In this document: in pieces, positions 1-9,439 of the stretch
How positions within the stretch are numbered: the first letter of the stretch is position 1
How the letters are laid out: every line of letters starts with the position of its first letter
Source of the DNA: Thalassotalea euphylliae
Lineage (GTDB): Bacteria; Pseudomonadota; Gammaproteobacteria; Enterobacterales; Alteromonadaceae
Length of the DNA stretch: 64,000 nucleotides
Direction: 5' to 3'
Assembly (NCBI RefSeq): GCF_003390395.1
Contig: NZ_QUOV01000001.1
Span: forward strand, 2,542,001 to 2,606,000
Notes under the pieces: model-generated
Databases searched by the model: none
What the model was told of the DNA's origin: nothing
Seen by the model: the letters and a program-made list of their open reading frames with translations, nothing else
Translations under genes and position numbers: made by a program

Positions 1-1274
1 CTAAAGCGTTTCGCCAAGCAGCAAAACAACAGTTAATTTCAGGTGAAGTTGGGCGCGGTACTTATGTTCTTGGCCAAAGCGCTGAGGCTGAACTGTTTTT
101 ATTAAAACAATCGGCTGAACAAACCGTGATCGATTTAAGTACCCACCAACCAGCAAAATTACTCGACAAGCACGGTCAAGATAATGCGCTTGAGCTAGCA
201 ATAGCCAAACTCAGTGAACAAGCTGGTGGGCTTAGCGAATACCTAGATTACCAGTCACCAAGCTTTGTTGCAGAGCTGAAATTAGCAGGGGCAAAGTGGC
301 TATCAGAGTTAGGTTACCCGATCAGCGCTCAGCACTGTTTGATCACCAATACCGCACAAAATGCGCTAATGATCAGCCTAATGGCGTGTTGTCAAAAAGA
401 CGAGGTGGTATTAGTAAACGAGCTCACATTTCCCGGAATGAAAGCGCTCGCCAAACAAATGGGCATCAAGCTTTATGGTGTAAAAAGCGATCATTTAGGG
501 CTAGTGCCTGAAGCCTTGGCACTTGCCATTCGCACCACGGGCGCGAAAGTACTGGTTTCAGATCCGCTTTATCAAAACCCCACGGCTGCGTCGATGAACG
601 ACAAACGCATCAAGGATATTAAAGCAATTATTAGCCGTGAGAAGATCTTGTTTATCGAAGAGTATGTCATTGGAGCGCTATCTGGCAGACCGCCTATTTC
701 TGCTGATATTCAATCGCAATCGATTGTCATTTCGAGCTTTGCCAAAGCGATATCGCCAGGTATTCGTTTTGCGGTAATTGCCGGTAAACACCCTGTGCTG
801 ACTCAAATTAGCCAACAAAGCCATGCCACAAGCTGGCAACTTAGCCCACTCACTGCCGCGATTGCAAAACTATGGATTGACGATGGCACAGCGCATGCTC
901 GAACTAAAGCACAGCAGCAAGAGATAGCAGCGCGATTTAAGTTATTTGCAACGATCTTCCCTAGCAAAGTAACTACAGCGAATGAGTTTACTGACGATAA
1001 AGTCAGAGGTAATACTCAAAACACAGAAGCTGACAACAAAAAGCAAGCAAATCCGCTTTGCTCTCATGTTTGGTTACCGGTGAAGCAAGACGCAGATCTG
1101 GTCGCTGAGCAGTTGGAAACTCAAGGCGTGCGAGTTGTTCCGGCTCGTGTTTTTGCGGTCAGCCACCACTTCCCAAACGCGATCCGAGTGAGCTTAACTG
1201 CAGCAAAAAGTCATAAAGTACTGGTAAAAGCGCTTAACATAATCAAGCAATCGGGTTTTATTGAGAGTATTTAA
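1..1274 (+). CDS. MocR/GntR-type PLP-dependent regulator, 5' partial
   Basis: The reading frame is open from base 3, before the first in-frame start at 126, so the gene enters from outside the window. The first codons give the end of a GntR winged helix (QQLISGEVGRGTYVLG), and the rest is an aspartate-aminotransferase fold. The PLP lysine is in SSFAKAISPGIRF, and the segment DPLYQNPTAASM matches the cofactor-contacting NPTG-type loop. MocR proteins use PLP as a ligand sensor to control amino-acid, polyamine or vitamin B6 genes; the target here cannot be inferred. Near the C-terminal third there is a low-complexity insert (about DKVRGNTQNTEADNKKQ). The neighbour downstream is convergent, so it says nothing about the regulon. 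A plain aminotransferase is less likely given the winged-helix remnant. Confidence 0.85.
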   Translation, partial: KAFRQAAKQQLISGEVGRGTYVLGQSAEAELFLLKQSAEQTVIDLSTHQPAKLLDKHGQDNALELAIAKLSEQAGGLSEYLDYQSPSFVAELKLAGAKWLSELGYPISAQHCLITNTAQNALMISLMACCQKDEVVLVNELTFPGMKALAKQMGIKLYGVKSDHLGLVPEALALAIRTTGAKVLVSDPLYQNPTAASMNDKRIKDIKAIISREKILFIEEYVIGALSGRPPISADIQSQSIVISSFAKAISPGIRFAVIAGKHPVLTQISQQSHATSWQLSPLTAAIAKLWIDDGTAHARTKAQQQEIAARFKLFATIFPSKVTTANEFTDDKVRGNTQNTEADNKKQANPLCSHVWLPVKQDADLVAEQLETQGVRVVPARVFAVSHHFPNAIRVSLTAAKSHKVLVKALNIIKQSGFIESI

Positions 1275-1295
1275 AGGTTTCGAAAAGTCATGAAC

Positions 1296-2039
1296 TTAAT
1301 AGCTTTTTTTGCCAATTCGATATTCACCTTTTGCAGCTAGATGCACAGACCAAACAACACCACTAATGGCAAGCCACACCAAACACAAGGCAAAGAAAAT
1401 AATCAGCCCATGGTTAAAATTGCCGCTTTTGCCGTAGTCCATGAAATGCAGCATGAAGGCAATATCGGCTAAGCGTTTGTGCTGATCGCTATGCCCTATA
1501 ACTCGTCCCGTCGCGGATTCAATATAAACACTTGTCGCCAGCTCATCAGCAAAATTGACCTGCCAACTTGGGTTTTCCTGACTGGGAAATTCCGGTAGGT
1601 TTGACTCATAAAAGCTCACGTTTGCTATATCGCCTTGCCCTGAGTAGCTTGCCTTGGCTATTTGGCGGATATGGCTTTCGGTCAAGCTAAATGGCTCGCC
1701 AGTATAGGCGTGGAATAGGCTGTATTGATTGACAAAATGGCGATACAAGCCTTTTTTATGACGAACAATGTAAATCGGCTCACCAAGCAATTGCGTGAGT
1801 TGAATATCGGTTGCTGGTGTCGTTTTGCCAAGAATAACACTGGGCGCTATCAACTGACGCATATCAATATCCGATTGTTGATGCGCCGCTAGCACTGCGC
1901 TGCTGCTAGCACGATAGGTGTTACCCCGTGCCTTTTGGCTATCCATGACATTAAAATATAAGCCGGAGAGTAGCCAAAGTAATACTTGCAGAGCTAATAG
2001 CAAAGATAGCCATTTGTGCGTTGTTCTAATCCATCGCAT
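1296..2039 (-). CDS. PepSY-domain membrane protein
   Basis: 247 aa. It starts with a short basic stretch and a membrane helix (about residues 10-31) of the RxxHKWLSLLLALQ...SGLYF type, followed by a periplasmic PepSY-like region and a second helix near the C-terminus (about 213-235). PepSY membrane proteins of this shape often sit beside metal transporters or reductases. Its start overlaps the end of the next upstream PepSY gene by 14 bases, so the two are translationally coupled, and both lie downstream of cusCBA on the same strand. A role in periplasmic copper or redox handling is inferred from position only. The conserved histidines in the helices could bind haem, but this is speculative. 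Confidence 0.8.
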   Translation of the reverse strand: MRWIRTTHKWLSLLLALQVLLWLLSGLYFNVMDSQKARGNTYRASSSAVLAAHQQSDIDMRQLIAPSVILGKTTPATDIQLTQLLGEPIYIVRHKKGLYRHFVNQYSLFHAYTGEPFSLTESHIRQIAKASYSGQGDIANVSFYESNLPEFPSQENPSWQVNFADELATSVYIESATGRVIGHSDQHKRLADIAFMLHFMDYGKSGNFNHGLIIFFALCLVWLAISGVVWSVHLAAKGEYRIGKKSY

Positions 2040-2925
2040 GAGACTCTCCTTGCTGGGCGCTAGATGAGTACACAGAGTCAGTATTTGGCTGGTGGTCTTG
2101 TCGAAGATTTGGCTTTAAATCGAGCAATTCCTTGCGAGATTTGATACGAGGTGTCATACGGGATTTCATGCGAGATTTCATGCAAAAGTACAGTAATACC
2201 GTACCGCTAAACACCGCCAGCAAGCTTGCGATTATTGTCCAGAACAACAATTGGTTGTCAGCTTCACCGTCTTGATAATCCATTAAATGAAAACGAAAGA
2301 AGTAATCAAAAATACGCCAGTAGTTGTGGCGTTTGGTAACCACTTGCCCCGTTAACACTGATACATAAATACTGGCACCATCTAGCCCTTGATAATCAAT
2401 GCGCCAAACAGGTAAATGCCTTGCACTTAACTCAAATGGCGCATTTTCTGTAATTAACTCGACGCTCGTTACCTCACCTTCGCCCGTATATTCATAGCTA
2501 GCTACGGCGAGTGCTGATGCTTTTGAAAGCGGCGATAACTGCTCACCCGTTTGGGCGTCAACGAGTAGTGTTTGATTACTATTAATTGTGTGCGAGCCAT
2601 CGCCATGTTTTTCGCTTGATTCCATTGTTAATTGATAAACAGGTTTATCAATTAACATGGCAATAGTGAAAGATTGAATATTCGGATAACGCCTAGCAAG
2701 TTCTTTAATGGGTAGCCTAATATCGCTTGGCGTTATTGTCGTTTGATGGTTGTAAACCAGTGAGTCGCCGTGAATATAGTGAATATTAATTGTCACCATA
2801 TAAAGGCCGGTGATTGCCCAAATCAAAAATGGCACACCTAACACCACCATTAGCCATTTATGCCAAATCCGGCTTTGTTGTTGCCAGCTTGTCTTTCGCT
2901 TGCTTTGTTTGTATTTATTTTGCAC
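2026..2925 (-). CDS. PepSY-domain membrane protein, paralogous partner
   Basis: 299 aa. Same plan as its neighbour: an N-terminal helix (WHKWLMVVLGVPFLIWAITG, about residues 21-45), a periplasmic PepSY region, and a C-terminal helix (about 225-248). It is followed by a charged cytoplasmic tail with three near-repeats (KSRMKSRMTPRIKSRK). The two proteins probably arose by duplication and may form a heterodimer. It begins 63 bases after cusA, so it is probably the fourth gene of the copper efflux operon. The basic tail repeat is unusual. No enzyme motif is visible, and the function is not known beyond a likely accessory role in metal efflux. Confidence 0.8.
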   Translation of the reverse strand: MQNKYKQSKRKTSWQQQSRIWHKWLMVVLGVPFLIWAITGLYMVTINIHYIHGDSLVYNHQTTITPSDIRLPIKELARRYPNIQSFTIAMLIDKPVYQLTMESSEKHGDGSHTINSNQTLLVDAQTGEQLSPLSKASALAVASYEYTGEGEVTSVELITENAPFELSARHLPVWRIDYQGLDGASIYVSVLTGQVVTKRHNYWRIFDYFFRFHLMDYQDGEADNQLLFWTIIASLLAVFSGTVLLYFCMKSRMKSRMTPRIKSRKELLDLKPNLRQDHQPNTDSVYSSSAQQGESHAMD

Positions 2926-2988
2926 GGATAATGATGGTTAATGAGTTCATTTTTTTATATTGGGCTTAGTCGCAACTAACTATTTTTG

Positions 2989-5900
2989 CTAATTTTTTCT
3001 TATGCCTTTACTTCGCCAAAGATAATATACAACAGGTAATACCAGCAAGGTTAACACTAGTGCCGAGAGCATACCACCCACCATGGGTGCGGCAATTCGT
3101 CGCATCACCTCAGCGCCTGTGCCGCTGCCATATAAAATCGGCAATAAACCAATGATAATGGTGGCGACCGTCATCACCACAGGACGAACTCGCATCCCCG
3201 CCCCTTGCAAAATCGCTTCAATAAGCATGGTATTAGTCATTAACTGGCCGCGTTGCTGGCATTCCTCATACACTGCTTGATAAGCTTGATTAAGATAAAC
3301 CAGCATAATTACACCAATTTCCACGGCTACGCCTGCCAAGGCAATAAAACCAACGCCCACAGCAACAGAAAAATTAAACGACTCTAGGTAAATCAGCCAA
3401 ATACCGCCAATCATTGCCAGTGGCAGTGTTGCCAAGATAATCGCCACTTCGGTAAGTTGACGGAAATTTAAATACAGCAAAATCACGATAATCGCTATCG
3501 TCAAGGGCAATACATAAGTCAATTTTTCCTGTGCTCTGGCCATGTATTCATATTGTCCTGCCCAAGCGAGCGAATAGCCTGCTGGCAACGGTAATTCTTC
3601 AGCAAGCTTAGCTTTTGCGCTGGTCACATAGCTGGCAATGTCAACATCAGAGTCGACATCAACAAAGACAATACCATTTAAGCGTGCATTCTCACTTTTA
3701 ATGGCTGGTGGCCCTAATTTGATACCAATATTGGCAACATCACCTAGCGCTATATGTAAGCCACTACTCGTCACTAGCGGCAAGCGAGCAAGCTGCTCTG
3801 GCGAATTACGGAAATCTTGCGGGTAGCGCAAGTTGATCGGATAGCGCGCGAGTCCTTCTACCGTTTGCCCGATGTTCATACCACCGACAGCAGTTGCCAC
3901 CACTTGCTGAACCTCGACGATACTTAATCCATAATGCGACGCTTTAATGCGATCAATGTCAATATCAATATAGCGCCCACCCGCAACACGTTCGGCATAA
4001 ACAGAGGCTGTACCTTTATGTTCACTTAGCACTTGCTCGATTTGTTGGCCAATTTGCTCGATAACCGCTAAATCACTACCCGCGATTTTAATGCCAACAG
4101 GCGTTTTAATCCCCGTAGCAAGCATATCGATACGGGTTTTAATCGGCATCACCCAAGCGTTGGTTAATCCGGGGAATTTCACCAATTGATCCAGCTCAGC
4201 GATTAAATCATCGTTGGTTATTCCCGCTCGCCACTTGCTTTGCGGTTTAAGCTGAATAAAAGTTTCAATCATGGTCAGCGGCGCCGGATCTGTTGCGGTT
4301 TCAGCACGGCCGATTTTGCCAAACACGTTTTGCACTTCGGGAATGGTACGAATCAACTTGTCGGTTTGTTGGAGTAGCTCTCGGGCTTTACCAATAGACA
4401 GCCCCGGATACGTGGTTGGCATATACATTAAATCCCCTTCATCCAGCGAAGGCATAAACTCACTACCAATTTGATTCACCGGCATAAAGCCAATGTAAGT
4501 CACCACCAAGGCCGCTAATACGGTCGATTTTGGAAATCTAAGCACAGCGTTTAACACCGGCAGGTAAATGGCAATCAACAAACGATTAATTGGATTTTTG
4601 CGTTCAGACACTACCTTGCCACGAATAAAATAGCCCATCAGCACAGGAATTAGTGTGATTGCTAAACCCGCTGCAGCGGCCATTGCATAAGTTTTGGTGT
4701 AAGCGAGTGGCGAGAACATTCGCCCTTCTTGCGCTTCTAGTATAAATACAGGTAAAAAGCTTACGGTAATAATCAATAAGCTAAAGAATAATGCAGGCCC
4801 AACTTCGGCAGCAGATTTCGCCACTAACTGCCAGCGCGCTTGATTATCTATTGCGCCATTCGAGGAAGCTTTTTCCAGATGCTTGTGCATATTTTCAATC
4901 ATCACAATAGCGCCGTCTGTCATCGCGCCAATTGCAATCGCAATACCGCCTAACGACATAATATTGGCGTTTATGCCTTGCCAATGCATTATGATAAAGG
5001 CCACTAAAATCCCGATAGGTAGGCTGATAACCGCAACCACCGCAGAGCGCAGGTGAAACAAAAATACCGCGCAAACCAGCGCGACTATCGCCAACTCTTC
5101 CAGCAGCTTTGACCATAGGTTTTCAACAGCACGTTCTATTAAATTAGCGCGATCGTAAACAGTGACAATTTCAACACCGTCTGGCAGCCCTTGCTTTAAC
5201 TCTTCAAGCTTTGCTTTAACGCCAGCGATGGTTTGCTCGGCGTTTTCACCAAAACGCATCACTACCACACCACCAACAGTTTCACCTTCGCCGTTAAGCT
5301 CAGCAATACCACGGCGCATTTGCGGGCCAAGCTGAATATCCGCAATATCGCCTAAGAGTAATGGTTTACCTTGATTGTTTTTGTCGGCAGGAAGACCTAA
5401 GGGAATAGCCGCTAGGTCTTGCTTTGATTGAATATAGCCACTGGTGGTAACCATATATTCCGCTTCCGCCATTTCAATGACGGATGCACCTATTTCTTGG
5501 TTACCCTGCTGTATCGCCATTTGAATATGACTGAGCGGAATATTGAAGGCGCGCAGCTTATTGGGATTCACCACCACTTGGTATTGGTTCACCATACCGC
5601 CAACGGCTGCCACTTCCGATACGCCAGCAACCGCTTGCAGTTCGTATTTTAAAAACCAGTCTTGGATACTGCGAAGCTGGCTAATATCGTGCTGACCGGT
5701 TTTGTCTTGCAGCGCGTAAACATAAATCCAACCAACACCGGTTGCATCTGGCCCTAATTGTGGTTTTGCAGCAGCAGGCAAACTCGGTGTAACTTGTGAC
5801 AAATACTCTAACACCCGCGAACGTGCCCAGTACAAGTCGGTATCATCATCGAAAATAATATAAACGTAAGAATCGCCAAAAAACGAATAGCCACGCACCG

Positions 5901-6141
5901 TTTTTGCACCCGGCACCGATAACATTGCCGTGGTTAACGGGTAAGTCACTTGATCTTCAACCACTTGTGGCGCTTGACCCGGATATGAAGTTTTGACGAT
6001 CACTTGCACGTCAGACAAATCCGGAATTGCATCCACAGGCGTTTCTTTTAACGCAAACAAACCGCCAGCAACAAGCATCAAGGTTAAAAGTAAAACCAAT
6101 AACCGATTGTGAATAGACCAGTAAATTATACGCGCGATCAT
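2989..6141 (-). CDS. cusA: CusA-type Cu(I)/Ag(I) RND efflux pump
   Basis: 1050 aa, full length for the heavy-metal RND family. It is a twelve-helix inner-membrane pump driven by proton import, forming the trimeric core of a CusCBA tripartite exporter. The metal-relay methionines of E. coli CusA (573, 623, 672) have counterparts here at 574 (YMPTTYP), 624 (LTMIETF) and 673 (RIDMLATG), which supports copper/silver rather than zinc/cobalt. The helix-4 acidic motif (MTDGAIVMIEN) for proton coupling is present. The start overlaps the cusB stop by four bases (ATGA), so translation is coupled. Order cusC-cusB-cusA-PepSY-PepSY is on the minus strand. Confidence 0.95.
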   Translation of the reverse strand: MIARIIYWSIHNRLLVLLLTLMLVAGGLFALKETPVDAIPDLSDVQVIVKTSYPGQAPQVVEDQVTYPLTTAMLSVPGAKTVRGYSFFGDSYVYIIFDDDTDLYWARSRVLEYLSQVTPSLPAAAKPQLGPDATGVGWIYVYALQDKTGQHDISQLRSIQDWFLKYELQAVAGVSEVAAVGGMVNQYQVVVNPNKLRAFNIPLSHIQMAIQQGNQEIGASVIEMAEAEYMVTTSGYIQSKQDLAAIPLGLPADKNNQGKPLLLGDIADIQLGPQMRRGIAELNGEGETVGGVVVMRFGENAEQTIAGVKAKLEELKQGLPDGVEIVTVYDRANLIERAVENLWSKLLEELAIVALVCAVFLFHLRSAVVAVISLPIGILVAFIIMHWQGINANIMSLGGIAIAIGAMTDGAIVMIENMHKHLEKASSNGAIDNQARWQLVAKSAAEVGPALFFSLLIITVSFLPVFILEAQEGRMFSPLAYTKTYAMAAAAGLAITLIPVLMGYFIRGKVVSERKNPINRLLIAIYLPVLNAVLRFPKSTVLAALVVTYIGFMPVNQIGSEFMPSLDEGDLMYMPTTYPGLSIGKARELLQQTDKLIRTIPEVQNVFGKIGRAETATDPAPLTMIETFIQLKPQSKWRAGITNDDLIAELDQLVKFPGLTNAWVMPIKTRIDMLATGIKTPVGIKIAGSDLAVIEQIGQQIEQVLSEHKGTASVYAERVAGGRYIDIDIDRIKASHYGLSIVEVQQVVATAVGGMNIGQTVEGLARYPINLRYPQDFRNSPEQLARLPLVTSSGLHIALGDVANIGIKLGPPAIKSENARLNGIVFVDVDSDVDIASYVTSAKAKLAEELPLPAGYSLAWAGQYEYMARAQEKLTYVLPLTIAIIVILLYLNFRQLTEVAIILATLPLAMIGGIWLIYLESFNFSVAVGVGFIALAGVAVEIGVIMLVYLNQAYQAVYEECQQRGQLMTNTMLIEAILQGAGMRVRPVVMTVATIIIGLLPILYGSGTGAEVMRRIAAPMVGGMLSALVLTLLVLPVVYYLWRSKGIRKN

Positions 6142-7763
6142 TGGCTAGCCTCGCTAGTACCGATAGCGGTTATCTCTGTAACAACAAAATCACCAGCACG
6201 TATCTCAAAAGTAAAGCGCACCTTATCACCGCTCTTTACTGCTGATAAATCCAAGTTTTCGCCAGCAATAAAATCCATCGTAGTGGCTGGTCGTTGCCAT
6301 TTTTCAATCGCTTCACGGGAAATATTGATAATGCGTTGTGCATTTCCCTCTTCTGCATGAACGTCTGCATCATCGTCTGCATGGGCGATGGCATTAACAA
6401 TACCGTTAACTGTCGCGGTGGCAGCTGTATCACCGGCCATCGACGACATACGCATAAAATCAGATGAAACACTCGATTCTGAATCAATTAAAAACTGAGC
6501 GGAAATAACCACTTCATCGCCAGCTTCTAGGCCAGCTTCTAGACCATCGAGAATGGCAACTTGCTCGCCACTCACTTGCCCTAGCCTAACTGCAACTGAC
6601 TTAAACTGCCCGTCACCTAACGCCAATACCACACGATCTTGCAGCCCAGTGCGAATAACTGCTGATAACGGTACATTTACGGTCGGCTCACTTGGCGTTG
6701 CATCAATCGTAACCTGAGCATACATATTCGGCTTTAACTGCTCATTAGGGTTAGCAAATTTAAGGCGAGCGCGCAGCGTGCGGTTATCAGCACGTAAGGT
6801 CGGATAAATATAATCAACTTTACCTTGCCATATTTGACCCGCTAAAAAATCGAGCGACATGCTGACGTTATTGCCTGTCGCAATATAACTCGCATCACTT
6901 TCTAGCACTTGTGCTTCAACCCACACAGACGTTAAATCACCAATGCTCATCAAGGTATTACCCGGCTCAACATAAAAGCCTTCACGAATTTTTAGATTGT
7001 TGATCACCCCTGACTTGGGCGCGTAAAAAGTAACGTTTTGCTGTACTTGACGCGACTTGGTTAAGCGTTCAATAAAAGATTCACTCAAGTGCAGCGCGCT
7101 TAAACGAGCTTTAGCCGCTTTTACTAAACTGTTATTTGGAAAGTTTTTGGAGGCTTGCGCATTAGCCGTGCTAGCAACATTGGCACGGTTAAGCGCGATT
7201 AAAAACTCTTCTTGTGCATTAACTAATTCAGGGGAATACAAGGTATAAAGAGGCTGCTCTGCCTTAATTTGATCGCCCGCAGCTTTAACAAAAAGTTGTT
7301 CTACCCAACCAGCAACTCGCGGGTGAATGTGGACGATAGAGTCTTGATCGTATTGCACCACACCCAGTGTGTTTATTTGATGCACAAGTGGTGATTTTTT
7401 GGCGATAGCGGTACGAACGCCAAGATTGTTAATCACATGTGGGGCAACGCTTACCGCACCTTCACCGTAATCTTTACCACGACCTTGCGAGCTTATTTCG
7501 TCTTCATAAACAGGCACAAGATCCATGCCCATGGGCGATTTACCGGGTTGGTCGCGGCGATACTTAGCGTCCATTGGAGCGACCCAATACAATGGTTTTT
7601 TCTCTTTTTCGCTTGTGCTTTCGGCTGTCTCACCTTGAGTAGTTTCACCTCGCTTAGCAGCCCCCGACGGGAACAACAAATAGCCGCCAAGCACACCTAT
7701 AGCTATGCCAAAGATTAACAATGCAACTGGCTTATTCACTATTTTTTTTAATTTTGTATTCAT
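6138..7763 (-). CDS. cusB: CusB periplasmic adaptor with N-terminal metal-binding and C-terminal CusF-like domains
   Basis: 541 aa. The ATG at 7763 is preferred over the upstream TTG at 7781, because AGGAAA lies just before it and the protein then begins with a signal-anchor (about residues 8-32). After this comes a heavy-metal-binding domain (YWVAPMDAKYRRDQPGKSPMGM), then the lipoyl/alpha-hairpin/beta-barrel adaptor core. The C-terminus has a CusF-like copper-binding segment (IEKWQRPATTMDF), where Trp and Met match the CusF copper site. It bridges CusA and the outer-membrane channel and hands over Cu(I)/Ag(I). Fusion of CusF to CusB removes the need for a separate chaperone gene, and none is seen here. 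The gene starts 20 bases after the cusC stop. Confidence 0.92.
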   Translation of the reverse strand: MNTKLKKIVNKPVALLIFGIAIGVLGGYLLFPSGAAKRGETTQGETAESTSEKEKKPLYWVAPMDAKYRRDQPGKSPMGMDLVPVYEDEISSQGRGKDYGEGAVSVAPHVINNLGVRTAIAKKSPLVHQINTLGVVQYDQDSIVHIHPRVAGWVEQLFVKAAGDQIKAEQPLYTLYSPELVNAQEEFLIALNRANVASTANAQASKNFPNNSLVKAAKARLSALHLSESFIERLTKSRQVQQNVTFYAPKSGVINNLKIREGFYVEPGNTLMSIGDLTSVWVEAQVLESDASYIATGNNVSMSLDFLAGQIWQGKVDYIYPTLRADNRTLRARLKFANPNEQLKPNMYAQVTIDATPSEPTVNVPLSAVIRTGLQDRVVLALGDGQFKSVAVRLGQVSGEQVAILDGLEAGLEAGDEVVISAQFLIDSESSVSSDFMRMSSMAGDTAATATVNGIVNAIAHADDDADVHAEEGNAQRIINISREAIEKWQRPATTMDFIAGENLDLSAVKSGDKVRFTFEIRAGDFVVTEITAIGTSEASQ

Positions 7764-7783
7764 AAAATTTCCTAACAACAACC

Positions 7784-9256
7784 TTATTTGCTTGCCGTAT
7801 TTTCGGTCGTTGTGGTGAAGTAATAATTTAAGCGACTGACCGCTTTGAGCAGCTCTACATCTATGGTCAATGCCGTTACTTTGGCATTAAGCTCAGCGAT
7901 GCGTGCTCTCACCACATCGGTAAAGTTACCATTAGCATTGGTATATGCCGTTAGCGTTGCTTTTGATTGCTGCTGAGTTTGTTCAAGAATTTGCGATTGA
8001 TATAAGGTTTGGCGTTTCTTTAAGCCCGCAACATTTGCCAGCTCTTTCTCTGTTTCACCAAGCATTTTTTGCAGTAGCAAACGTTGTTCTGTTTTTACCG
8101 CTTCACTTTCTGCCGTTGCCGCTAACAACCAATTGTCTTGGCGCTTTTCAGTAAACAGTGGCACTTCAACACTTACCCCAACGGAGAAAAAGTCAGCGCG
8201 CTCGCCATCATTGCGTTCATTGATAAAGCGGTTGTCAGCATCGTCACGATAACCATAGCTCGCATTGAACTGCCATTTAGGCTGATACTGAGTTTTGGCA
8301 AGTTTAACGCTTTGCTGCGCAACTTTTTCATCCATGCCTTGCGCGCGAATTTTAGGGTGAGATAAAAAACGTTGCACGAGATTCGCCTGACTATGGCTTT
8401 TGTTGCGACCGTTAAATTCAACCAAAGGTAGGCAGCTAGGTAGGAGGCTAGGTAACTGGATTGATAAATATTCTGATCCAGCTGCATCGCTCGGCAGGTA
8501 CTCAAACAGGGCACCTAGTGCAGCTAAATACTTTTGCTGCTCGGCGACTAACTTATCATCGAGCTGTAATAACTCGAGCTGCGCCGCAATAATGTCTTGC
8601 TGTTTCACCTTGCCGCTAACACTGCCATAACTGGCCTTTGAGCTATCGACTAGTTTTTCAAACAAAGCGCGATCGGCTTCAATAAATTGCATCACCTGCT
8701 GTGCACGAAATGCTTCTAACCACAATAAAGAAACTTGGCGTTTAAGCTGAGCGCTTCTGTCTAACCTCAGCAGAGGTTGCTTGCCTGCCGTTAAATCAAA
8801 CTGGGACTTTCGTATCGCTCGCTCACCCTTTCTTGGTAATGGCTGACTGATACCTAACCTTAGCTGTGTCATATTTTCTTGGTTAAAACTCCATGTATCG
8901 GTAGACAGGTTTTGCACCCCAAGCGAAATTACAGGGTCTGAAAAGCTCATCGCGGCTTCGCCTTTGGCAAGGCTAGCCTGTTCTTGATACTGGCTTTGAC
9001 CAAGCCAAGGATCTTCACTCACAGCGAGGTTAATAGCCTTTTCCAAGGTTAAAATGGAGGGCACCTTAGTCGCGCTGGAAACAGTGTTAGCATTTCCAGC
9101 AGGTAAATAAGCACTAGCAATGGTAATGACCAGCGACAAAGCTGCGTTATAAAGCCTACCGCCGTGGTGAACTTGATGATAAAAATTAACGATACTTGTA
9201 ACGAAAACCATAGCGACACTCCCGTGCCTAGCCCTAGCTTCTATGTATACACACAA
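7784..9256 (-). CDS. cusC: TolC-family outer-membrane channel of the copper efflux system
   Basis: 490 aa. Signal peptide followed by the long paired coiled-coil pattern of outer-membrane efflux proteins (two repeats of heptad-rich helices, Gln/Lys/Ala-rich). It is the first gene of the cusCBA operon and supplies the exit duct. The most upstream start gives an unlikely N-terminus (MCVYIEARARHG). A start at 9211 (MVFVTSIVNFYHQ) places a hydrophobic signal at about residues 20-40 and is more plausible. Family assignment comes from the pattern and operon position; specificity lies in CusA/CusB. Confidence 0.88.
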   Translation of the reverse strand: MCVYIEARARHGSVAMVFVTSIVNFYHQVHHGGRLYNAALSLVITIASAYLPAGNANTVSSATKVPSILTLEKAINLAVSEDPWLGQSQYQEQASLAKGEAAMSFSDPVISLGVQNLSTDTWSFNQENMTQLRLGISQPLPRKGERAIRKSQFDLTAGKQPLLRLDRSAQLKRQVSLLWLEAFRAQQVMQFIEADRALFEKLVDSSKASYGSVSGKVKQQDIIAAQLELLQLDDKLVAEQQKYLAALGALFEYLPSDAAGSEYLSIQLPSLLPSCLPLVEFNGRNKSHSQANLVQRFLSHPKIRAQGMDEKVAQQSVKLAKTQYQPKWQFNASYGYRDDADNRFINERNDGERADFFSVGVSVEVPLFTEKRQDNWLLAATAESEAVKTEQRLLLQKMLGETEKELANVAGLKKRQTLYQSQILEQTQQQSKATLTAYTNANGNFTDVVRARIAELNAKVTALTIDVELLKAVSRLNYYFTTTTENTASK

Positions 9257-9397
9257 CCTTTAAAACCATCAGGGATAAAACCACAACCGGAATAAAGGAA
9301 GTAATGCCAACTTGTAGCTAAAAAGCTTTAACAACATGCACTGATCGCTAGTCAAAAACTAACTAAAAGCGCAAAAACAATAATAAAAGGTGAGTTT

Positions 9398-9435
9398 GGG
9401 GCGCAATAAGCCCTTATTTTGGGCGCAATAACGCC
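9398..9435. promoter_or_regulatory. Paired 11-bp direct repeat forming two small hairpins upstream of cusC
   Basis: The word GGGCGCAATAA occurs at 9399-9409 and 9421-9431, 22 bp apart (two helical turns). Each copy is also part of a small dyad (GGGC-7-GCCC and GGCG-6-CGCC). It lies between the stop of the small metal-binding protein and the cusC start. It could be a regulator operator or a weak tandem hairpin terminator/attenuator; the sequence does not decide between them. Confidence 0.4.
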
Positions 9436-9439
9436 AGAG

